A DNA stretch of 11,133 nt from Candidatus Zipacnadia bacterium (GTDB lineage: Bacteria > Armatimonadota > UBA5377 > JALGUK01): positions 1-11,133 of the forward strand of contig JALGUK010000047.1 of the NCBI GenBank assembly GCA_029820875.1. The letters are read 5' to 3'. The number at the start of each line of letters is the position of its first letter. Positions within the stretch are counted from its first letter, which is position 1. Under the pieces are notes generated by a model. That model was given only the letters and a program-made list of their open reading frames with translations, made no database searches and was not told the origin of the DNA. The translations under genes and the position numbers were made by a program. This document shows, piece after piece, positions 5,935 to 11,133 of the stretch.

Positions 5935-7068
5935 ATGCCGGTTTCGACAGGAAAAGGAGGAAAAGCATTCGACAGCGACCAGTTGGTGGAGCTTGTCCAG
6001 CGTCTGATGGCGGGTGTGGGCAAGGTTGCAGTGGTCCTGATGCTGTGCTCCTTGGTTTATATCCTGTGGGGTGTGCTGGGAGGGTATCTCACCGCCCAGA
6101 CCACTCCGCTGCTCGAGCGCAATCTCAGGTGGGCGGCGGGAATCTTCAGCGCCTCCACGGTCGTGCTTACCGCCGCGGTGTTTGTTCGCTTCTTTGCCGA
6201 GACCGCCTTTATTTACGTGATGGCGCTCCTGGGGGCAGTTTGCTTCTTCGGTATACCCATGGTCATAAACAGCCGGGCGGCCAATGACAGCCAGGTAGCG
6301 CAGGCGATGGTCAGTATGATGTTGGTCGGCGGGGAACTCATTTTTTTCATGGTCGCTGCACGTGCCGTTTACGAGCTTTACCAAAGGGCCAAAAGAGGCA
6401 AGGTTGATCCCGCCGAACAGGAACAAACCATCATCGCTCCGGCAAAAAAGACCAAGCCGCGGTCATTTTCCCTGATTCAGCCCTGCTGGGAACTTCCTTA
6501 TTGCCACGAACATATCAGGCGGTCCTGTCCGCAGTGGCTCAAGCGCCGAACCTGCTGGCGCGACAAGCACGGTTGCAACTGTGACCCCACGATGATCGAA
6601 GCGATGCTGCGCTCCGGTGCTGCAACTCGGGGCGTCGGGACCCACCAGCAGCAGACCGCCACCAGTTATCTGCGCGCCGACCTGGAAGACAAGGCTGAGC
6701 CGAAGCCGCAGGGCACGCAGCCCTTTCAGCAGACCATTCCTTGCTCCAAGTGTCCCATCTACAATGAACACCAGCGGCAGAAGTTCCGCGTGTTGAATCC
6801 ATTGACTGCCGTCGGATGCGCCCTCGCCCTTTATGTCGCTTACCTCGAGGGTTACTTCGACCGGGCTTTCCAGTGGCTCATCACTGTTGCATCGCACGTC
6901 ATCGCCCAGCTCTCTTTCGAGGGCGGACAAGTTGCTTCCCAACCCGCATGGCTGACCGAGCTGAACACCCCGGGCGTCAAGTGGCTCTTCATCATCCTCG
7001 TGAGCATCACTATCGTTACCTACGCCGTCAAGCTGCTTGAATGGGCCATTTTCGTCAAGAAGATTTAA
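5935..7068 (+). CDS. Multi-pass membrane protein with an eight-cysteine soluble domain
   Basis: I do not recognise a named family for this 377-residue protein. Four hydrophobic segments (about 28-52, 66-87, 91-112, 121-147) precede a soluble region at about 150-285. One clear segment (349-368) and a weaker one (about 289-306) follow. The soluble region holds eight cysteines: Cys184, 190, 198, 207, 214, 216, 270 and 273, in a CWE-x(3)-C, CP, CW, CxC, CxxCP order. This recalls 'two-CW' cysteine-rich signalling domains and could bind a metal or cluster. Flanking basic residues (RAKRGK, KKTKPR, RRTCWRDK) put it in the cytoplasm by the positive-inside rule. The ATG at 5935 follows AGAAGGGGGG (about 5918-5927). 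It lies 115 bp after the second pilus ATPase gene on the same strand, so a role with the pilus motor or its regulation is plausible but unproven. Confidence 0.75.
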   Translation: MPVSTGKGGKAFDSDQLVELVQRLMAGVGKVAVVLMLCSLVYILWGVLGGYLTAQTTPLLERNLRWAAGIFSASTVVLTAAVFVRFFAETAFIYVMALLGAVCFFGIPMVINSRAANDSQVAQAMVSMMLVGGELIFFMVAARAVYELYQRAKRGKVDPAEQEQTIIAPAKKTKPRSFSLIQPCWELPYCHEHIRRSCPQWLKRRTCWRDKHGCNCDPTMIEAMLRSGAATRGVGTHQQQTATSYLRADLEDKAEPKPQGTQPFQQTIPCSKCPIYNEHQRQKFRVLNPLTAVGCALALYVAYLEGYFDRAFQWLITVASHVIAQLSFEGGQVASQPAWLTELNTPGVKWLFIILVSITIVTYAVKLLEWAIFVKKI

Positions 7069-7116
7069 CCGTGTGGAGAACGTGAGCAGGATTGTAGCGG
7101 GATTAGGCGGTTCACG

Positions 7117-7141
7117 GGAACTTTTTGACCTCTTAATCGTC
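7117..7141 (+). promoter_or_regulatory. Candidate ECF-sigma (sigma-E-like) promoter of the htrA/deg gene
   Basis: GGAACTT (7117-7123) is identical to the E. coli sigma-E -35 consensus. CGTC (7138-7141), a common ECF -10 core, follows GGAAC with a 16-bp spacer. The start would fall near 7147-7150, leaving a leader of about 135 nt before the protease gene. Envelope-stress control of degP by sigma-E is well known, which fits. A sigma-70 reading (TTGACC at 7125-7130) has no good -10 box. Confidence 0.5.
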
Positions 7142-7142
7142 T

Positions 7143-7156
7143 TTCACTTAAGTGAA
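7143..7156. repeat. 14-bp perfect palindrome TTCACTTAAGTGAA
   Basis: This perfect inverted repeat lies immediately downstream of the candidate ECF -10 box and over the predicted transcript start. Its position suits an operator for a dimeric regulator. As RNA it could form only a very small hairpin, so a DNA site is more likely. Confidence 0.5.
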
Positions 7157-7214
7157 GCTAAACCTCAACGAACAAGTTCATCTTAAGCACTGGCAACGCC
7201 GAGCGATATGAGCC

Positions 7215-7232
7215 TGCACAAATTCATGTGCA
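7215..7232. repeat. 18-bp inverted repeat TGCACA-N6-TGTGCA
   Basis: Six-base perfect arms (7215-7220, 7227-7232) enclose six bases, with a further outer AGCC (7211-7214)/GGCT (7237-7240) pairing. It lies in the leader region of the htrA/deg gene, 53 bp before the ATG. It could be a second operator or an mRNA hairpin. The rest of 7069-7284 shows no open reading frame I would support. Confidence 0.4.
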
Positions 7233-7284
7233 GATTGGCTGTGCGGGTGTGAAGTGACATGTCGAGCGAGGAGATGGAAGCACT

Positions 7285-8814
7285 ATGAGTTCAACAGAGG
7301 GCGCCAAGTCACACCGTGACACTCACATCATTGTGATTTTGCTTACAGTTATCGCCACATTGCTGGCCGTTTACGTCTGGCAGCACCCAGGCCAAACGGT
7401 TGCGCAAACTACAAGTCCGACCGGTGGTCTCGTGGCGTTGCAAAACGACTTCACCGCTGTTGCGGAGAAGGTCACACCAGCCGTGGTCAGCGTCACTACC
7501 AACCGAAAGATAAAGGTGCATAACCCGTTCTTTGACTTCCCATGGTTCGACTTCGGCCCGTTCTTCCGGCAAGAACAAGGGCGCAATCAGCCGAAAGAAT
7601 TCGAACAGGAGATTCCAGCCGCCGGCTCGGGCTTCATTTTCCGTAGCGACGGTTACATCCTGACCAACAACCATGTGGTTAGAAACGCGGACGAGATCAG
7701 CGTAAAACTCGCGGACGGCGGAAAGAAATACAAGGCCGTACTCAAGGGCATCGACCCCCGTACCGACACGGCGGTTATCAAGATTGACGCGGGCCGCCAG
7801 CTTCCCACACTTCCCCTTGGCGACTCAGATGCAGTCAAGGTCGGCCAGTGGGTGATGGCAGTTGGCAATCCATTCGAGTATCAGTCCAGTGTCACCGTAG
7901 GAATCGTCAGTGCAAAGGGCCGCAGCCTCCCTGCTGATACGGGCCCGTACAACATCACAGACCTCATTCAGACTGATGCTGCCATCAACCCGGGCAACAG
8001 CGGCGGGCCGCTGGTCAATCTCAAGGGAGAGGCGATTGGCATCAGCGTCGCGATTGCCGGCCCCATCCGAGGAAATGTGGGCATCGGGTTCGCGGTTCCG
8101 ATTAACAGCGCCAAATCGGTTCTGAAAGACCTTATCGCAGGCAAGCGCATCGTTCGCGGCTGGTTGGGAGTCGGCATCAAGAGCGTAAGCGACCTCGATG
8201 AGACGGTCAAGAAGACGGTCAAAGCCGAAGAGGGGGTCTTCGTGGCGGAGGTCCGTGCCGGCTCACCCGCCGAGAAGGGCGGCCTCAAGCCCGGGGACGT
8301 CATCACGGCCTTCAACGGCGTGAAAATGACTACGGCGGACGAGCTTGCGAAGGCGGTTGCCGCAACCAAGCCTGGCACCAGAGCGGCGCTCCAGGTGATT
8401 GACCGCAACGGCCGGGCAAGGACGCTGCAAATCACGATCGGCAAGATGCCTGACCGCTACGCGGGTTTCGGCGAGGGGTCCGCACAGCCACCGACCGCCG
8501 AGGCTCAGTCGCCTGCTTCTGCGGAAGCCCTCGGCATGACGGTTGAGTCCATTACGGCCCAGCTTAAGGCCAGGTATGACCTTCCCAGCACGCGGGGAGT
8601 TGTGGTCACAGGTGTTGAGCCGCGGGGGCCTGCGGCTGCGGCCGGGATACAAGAGGGCACAGTGATTCTGCAGGTGGGCAACAAGACAATCAACAGCGTT
8701 GCCGACTACGAGGCGGCCATCAAAGGGGCGAAGGGAGCTGTCCCGATGATTATCCAGACCAAGGACAATGGGCAGGTGGTCTCGCGATACGTCACCGTTA
8801 AGGTTCCCGAGTAA
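7285..8814 (+). CDS. HtrA/Deg (Do-like) periplasmic serine protease with two PDZ domains
   Basis: HtrA/Deg proteases degrade or refold damaged envelope proteins. The 509-residue protein has a hydrophobic N-terminal segment (14-31) that acts as signal peptide or membrane anchor, directing it outside the inner membrane. The trypsin-like domain (about 50-285) carries the full triad: His130 in LTNNHVV, Asp161 in DPRTDTAVIKI and Ser239 in NPGNSGGPL. A Phe-rich loop (81-95) matches the LA-loop position of DegP-type proteases. PDZ1 covers about 286-388 (RGWLGV, GSPAEKGGLKPGDVI) and PDZ2 about 415-507 (GPAAAAGIQEGTVIL). Two PDZ domains place it with DegP/DegQ/MucD rather than DegS. ATG 7285 is preceded by AGGAG (7269-7273, 11 bp) and GGAAG (7276-7280). 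The upstream ECF-like promoter suggests envelope-stress control. It is probably transcribed alone and ends at the hairpin at 8843-8884. Confidence 0.93.
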   Translation: MSSTEGAKSHRDTHIIVILLTVIATLLAVYVWQHPGQTVAQTTSPTGGLVALQNDFTAVAEKVTPAVVSVTTNRKIKVHNPFFDFPWFDFGPFFRQEQGRNQPKEFEQEIPAAGSGFIFRSDGYILTNNHVVRNADEISVKLADGGKKYKAVLKGIDPRTDTAVIKIDAGRQLPTLPLGDSDAVKVGQWVMAVGNPFEYQSSVTVGIVSAKGRSLPADTGPYNITDLIQTDAAINPGNSGGPLVNLKGEAIGISVAIAGPIRGNVGIGFAVPINSAKSVLKDLIAGKRIVRGWLGVGIKSVSDLDETVKKTVKAEEGVFVAEVRAGSPAEKGGLKPGDVITAFNGVKMTTADELAKAVAATKPGTRAALQVIDRNGRARTLQITIGKMPDRYAGFGEGSAQPPTAEAQSPASAEALGMTVESITAQLKARYDLPSTRGVVVTGVEPRGPAAAAGIQEGTVILQVGNKTINSVADYEAAIKGAKGAVPMIIQTKDNGQVVSRYVTVKVPE

Positions 8815-8842
8815 GAACCCCGTGAACGCTGAAAAAAAACAA

Positions 8843-8884
8843 CGGCCCGCGCCGCTATTCTCCTGCCGATAACCCCGCGGGCCG
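8843..8884. terminator. Terminator between convergent genes (strong on minus strand)
   Basis: Perfect 9-bp arms CGGCCCGCG (8843-8851) and CGCGGGCCG (8876-8884) enclose a 24-nt loop. On the minus strand the stem is followed by TTG and eight T residues (complement of 8832-8842), an intrinsic terminator for the HEAT/TPR gene. On the plus strand only a weak T run (8889-8893) follows, so termination of the protease transcript is less certain. Confidence 0.8.
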
Positions 8885-8899
8885 CTTGATTTTACGCAG

Positions 8900-9901
8900 C
8901 TATCGCAGACGTCGCAGCGCCTTCCGGATTCGCCCCGCATCTGGGCCGTCGGGCGCCAGCTCGAGGTAGCGCCTGTAGGCTTGTTGCGCCTGGCCAAAAC
9001 GCTCTGCACGCACCAGAGTGTCCCCGAGAGCCGCTTGTATAGCTGGATCCTCCGGTGCCAGCCGTGCCGCCTCCTGATATTGTGCGACAGCCAGCTCCGC
9101 TTCGTCGAGTTCGGCATGAACGGCCCCAAGAACCCGCCGCGCAGCGGCATCGGCGGGGTCAAGTTCCACGGCACGCGCAAGAGCAGAACGCGCACGCACA
9201 AACTCATTTGAGGCAATGTAGAGTATACCTAGTTGCCGTGCTGCATTGGCGTCCTGGGGGTTGCGTTCCAGTCTCCCGCGTAGTTCAAGTATGTTCTGCG
9301 CCCGCTTGGCGGCCTCTCGCACGCGCTTCACATCAGACTGCTGCGCATCCTTAAGCACCCACATCCCCCGCCTATCGCCCAGCAGTGCGAGCGCGTTGGC
9401 GCCGACCTCCAGTTCCCGCGTGCGCAGCATCGGGTTAGACAATGCCTGCTTCACCGCCTTGGCGACGGCAGGCACTGCATCGGCATCTCCCCGCTCCCCC
9501 AGTGAATGCATAACTGAAGCCCGCACGAGCGGCGATGCATCCTGCAAGCCCTTTTCGGTCAGCGCCGCGAGCGCTTCCTTCCGCCTTATCTTCGCCAGTG
9601 CCTTGCCCGCAATGAGCCGGATTTGAATGTTCGGGTCATCCATCGCCTCGACGAGCGGCTCGAGAGCCTCATCGCTTTCGATGCCTGCGAGGGCCAGCAC
9701 GGCTCCAAGCCGGCCGGCCGGGTCACCCCGGTGATATGCGGCCTTCATCTCCTCGATGTCGTAGCGGCGTATCAGCTCGTCAGCTATCCGTGCAGCCTCA
9801 CGCAGCGGTGCCTCGACACGCGCCCGCTTCAGCGCTCGGAACATGCGCCACAGCAGCCAAACACCGAAGATAATCAACAGCCAGAGCATCCACGGTTTCA
9901 A
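8900..9901 (-). CDS. Membrane-anchored HEAT-repeat and TPR protein
   Basis: The protein is taken from the TTG at 9901-9899 (333 residues). That start follows an AGGGGA-type ribosome site by seven bases and lies just past the stop of the preceding gene. An in-frame extension to 10108 would overlap that gene by about 180 bp and reads as non-native sequence. Residues 4-20 form one transmembrane anchor. Residues about 60-195 are HEAT-like helical pairs (DPNIQIRLIAGKALAKI, DASPLVRASVMHSLGERGD). Residues about 217-318 are three TPRs with the usual A-x(6)-LDP spacing (AVELDPADAAARRVLGA, AARLAPEDPAIQAALGD). Both repeat types bind proteins, so a scaffold role at the membrane is inferred. The partner is unknown. 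It sits 24 bp downstream of the small multi-drug-export gene and is likely co-transcribed with it. Confidence 0.8.
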   Translation of the reverse strand: MKPWMLWLLIIFGVWLLWRMFRALKRARVEAPLREAARIADELIRRYDIEEMKAAYHRGDPAGRLGAVLALAGIESDEALEPLVEAMDDPNIQIRLIAGKALAKIRRKEALAALTEKGLQDASPLVRASVMHSLGERGDADAVPAVAKAVKQALSNPMLRTRELEVGANALALLGDRRGMWVLKDAQQSDVKRVREAAKRAQNILELRGRLERNPQDANAARQLGILYIASNEFVRARSALARAVELDPADAAARRVLGAVHAELDEAELAVAQYQEAARLAPEDPAIQAALGDTLVRAERFGQAQQAYRRYLELAPDGPDAGRIRKALRRLR

Positions 9902-9924
9902 CAGTTCATCCCCTGCTCCGCATA

Positions 9925-10449
9925 CTACCGGCCTGCCGGAAAAGTTATGACGGCCTGCGCGACGACCCTCTCGATAAACGGGATTTGGAGCAATCCGAGA
10001 CAACCAAGTGTCACCAGCACGGAGGCGATGAGCACTCCGAGAGCGATGCAGGCAAGAGAACGCCAGAAGGGCAAGCCCATTAGTACGGCAATGACGGCCC
10101 CTGTCCATGCACCGGTGACAGGCAGCGGGATTGCAACGAATAAGGTCAGACCCAGCACGCCGTATCTGTCCACGATTTCGCTTCTTCGGCGTGCACGGCC
10201 GAAAACCCAGTCGAAGAATCGCCCAAGCACGCGAACACGCCCCAGCACCTCCACGAGGGGTTCCAGCCAGAGCAAGACCGGAATAACGGCCACGATATTG
10301 GCAAGCACCGCAAGCGGCAGGACCACCGTCAGCGGGAGGTGCATGACCAGCCCGGCGGGGATACCGCCGCGTAATTCGCTTACGGGCGCCATCGAGAGCG
10401 TGGCCACAATCAAGCTGTTTTTGACAACTTCAGCAGTAGCGCTGCTCAT
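9925..10449 (-). CDS. Small multi-drug export family membrane protein (COG2426/PF06695 type)
   Basis: This 174-residue integral membrane protein has four or five hydrophobic segments (about 8-35, 38-62, 97-127, 132-160). Its hallmark sequences match the family named 'small multi-drug export protein': APVSELRGGIPAGL (21-34) and a central basic stretch followed by VDRYGVLGLTLFVAIPLP and TGAWTGAVIAVLMGLPF. Despite the name, the substrate is not established. The ATG at 10449-10447 is used, with GGGAG about 11 bases upstream (complement of 10461-10465). It is the first gene of a minus-strand pair with the HEAT/TPR gene and is divergent from the menG-like gene. I see no clear promoter for it in the 174-bp divergent gap. 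Confidence 0.8.
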   Translation of the reverse strand: MSSATAEVVKNSLIVATLSMAPVSELRGGIPAGLVMHLPLTVVLPLAVLANIVAVIPVLLWLEPLVEVLGRVRVLGRFFDWVFGRARRRSEIVDRYGVLGLTLFVAIPLPVTGAWTGAVIAVLMGLPFWRSLACIALGVLIASVLVTLGCLGLLQIPFIERVVAQAVITFPAGR

Positions 10450-10553
10450 CTATGTATTTTCTCCCGAGCAAGAGCCGTCCCCTTTTCCCCCAGTTCGCCA
10501 ACAGGGCCGTCAAACCCTTGCTGAAAACCACGCAGTGGAGCATATTCACTCAG

Positions 10554-10582
10554 TTGCAAACGCAACTGCCTCGTGTTATAAT
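10554..10582 (+). promoter_or_regulatory. Sigma-70 promoter of the menG-like gene
   Basis: TTGCAA (10554-10559) and an exact TATAAT (10577-10582) are spaced by 17 bp. Transcription should start near 10589, giving a leader of about 35 nt that contains the strong ribosome site AGGAGG (10613-10618). It points away from the minus-strand gene at 10449. The rest of the 10450-10623 gap shows no other feature I can support. Confidence 0.8.
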
Positions 10583-10623
10583 CCGAGCGTTTCCCAATCG
10601 GTTGCCGCAGACAGGAGGGCCGC

Positions 10624-11133
10624 ATGAAAACAGCGGCGAGGATTCGGGAGATGTTTTCTCGAATCGCACCGCGGTATGACCTGCTGAACCACCTTCTCAG
10701 CCTCGGCCTGGACATCGTCTGGCGGCGCAAGGCGTGCAGCCGGTTGAACCTGCGCGAAGGCGCCGTCGTCCTGGACCTGTGTACCGGTACGGGCGACTTG
10801 GCGTTTGTTGCGTGCGATTTTGCCATGCCTATGCTGCGGCTGTTGCGCAGCAAGATGAAAGGGATGCCGGAAACGGTGCAGGTCGTGCCCGTGTGTGGCG
10901 ACGCATTGCGCTTGCCGTTTCGCGATGATACGTTCAATGCGGCGATGGTGGCGTTTGGGGTGCGCAACTTCGAGGACATCGGCGCCGGTCTGCGCGAGAT
11001 GCATCGGGTTCTGCAGCCCGGTGGTCAGCTTGTTGTCCTGGAGTTCTTCCGCCCGTCGGGCAGGCCAATACGTGCCGTATTGGACCTGTATATCCGGCAC
11101 GTGCTGCCTCTGCTCGGGCGGCGAATCTCCCGG
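10624..11133 (+). CDS. MenG/UbiE-type quinone C-methyltransferase, partial and internally shortened
   Basis: The family uses SAM to methylate demethylmenaquinone (MenG) or a ubiquinone precursor (UbiE) in the final steps of quinone synthesis. The frame is open to the window edge (170 codons seen of about 230-250 expected). It starts with MKTAARIREMFSRIAPRYDL, typical of the family. Motifs are SAM motif I VLDLCTGTGDLA (49-60), GDALRLPFRDDTFNA (92-106), the UbiE signature MVAFGVRN (108-115), LREMHRVLQPGGQLVVLEF (123-141) and the LYIRHVLPLLG region (155-165). Between GTGDL and the acidic residue of motif II (CDF, Asp65) there are five residues, against 17 in E. coli UbiE as I recall it. About 12 residues, the helix after motif I, are therefore missing in frame. 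The ATG at 10624 has AGGAGG five bases upstream. MenG and UbiE roles cannot be separated here. Confidence 0.85.
   Translation, partial: MKTAARIREMFSRIAPRYDLLNHLLSLGLDIVWRRKACSRLNLREGAVVLDLCTGTGDLAFVACDFAMPMLRLLRSKMKGMPETVQVVPVCGDALRLPFRDDTFNAAMVAFGVRNFEDIGAGLREMHRVLQPGGQLVVLEFFRPSGRPIRAVLDLYIRHVLPLLGRRISR

Noticed and set aside
7125..7160. Sigma-70 promoter for the htrA/deg gene starting at TTGACC
   Set aside because: No hexamer close to TATAAT lies 16-18 bp downstream. The ECF-type reading fits better.
9902..10108. 69-residue N-terminal extension of the minus-strand HEAT/TPR frame
   Set aside because: It overlaps the well-supported small multi-drug export gene, its residues are low-quality shadow sequence, and a TTG with a good ribosome site at 9901 starts right before the membrane anchor.
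10446..11100. Minus-strand frames opposite the menG-like gene
   Set aside because: They oppose a clear methyltransferase with a promoter and AGGAGG site, and show no domain of their own.

Overview
The window is GC-rich, gene-dense bacterial DNA carrying chromosomal housekeeping and envelope genes. I see no insertion sequence, phage gene or CRISPR array. The gene set suggests a Gram-negative-type (diderm) bacterium: an HtrA/Deg protease, type IV pilus ATPases, a sedoheptulose-7-phosphate isomerase and a MenG/UbiE methyltransferase. The phylum cannot be fixed from this sequence. GTG and TTG starts are common, and the tRNA gene encodes its own CCA.

Layout. Positions 6-2143 (+) hold a tight cluster: a secreted TPR-like/CAP-domain protein, gmhA and a shortened biotin-protein ligase. 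The genes abut or overlap by 4 bp. dprA follows at 2207-3172. A tRNA-Ala(GGC) lies at 3209-3284, with its own promoter overlapping the dprA stop and a strong terminator behind it. Positions 3446-7068 (+) form a type IV pilus retraction-type module: two different PilT/PilU-family ATPases, the second behind a perfect-consensus sigma-70 promoter and a structured leader, then a multi-pass membrane protein with an eight-cysteine soluble domain. An htrA/deg protease gene (7285-8814, +) follows a 216-bp regulatory stretch with an ECF-sigma-like promoter and two inverted repeats. It meets a convergent minus-strand pair at a terminator hairpin (8843-8884). That pair is a small multi-drug export (COG2426-type) membrane protein (9925-10449) and a membrane-anchored HEAT/TPR protein (8900-9901). 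A divergent menG/ubiE-like gene starts at 10624 and runs off the right edge.

Two genes need scrutiny. The biotin ligase lacks about 48 residues that should carry the GRGRRG biotin/ATP loop. The MenG-like protein lacks about 12 residues directly after SAM motif I. Both losses are in frame and within conserved cores, so they are either real degenerations or local sequence/assembly errors. The most novel-looking protein is the cysteine-rich membrane protein beside the two pilus ATPases. No wholly new system is evident.
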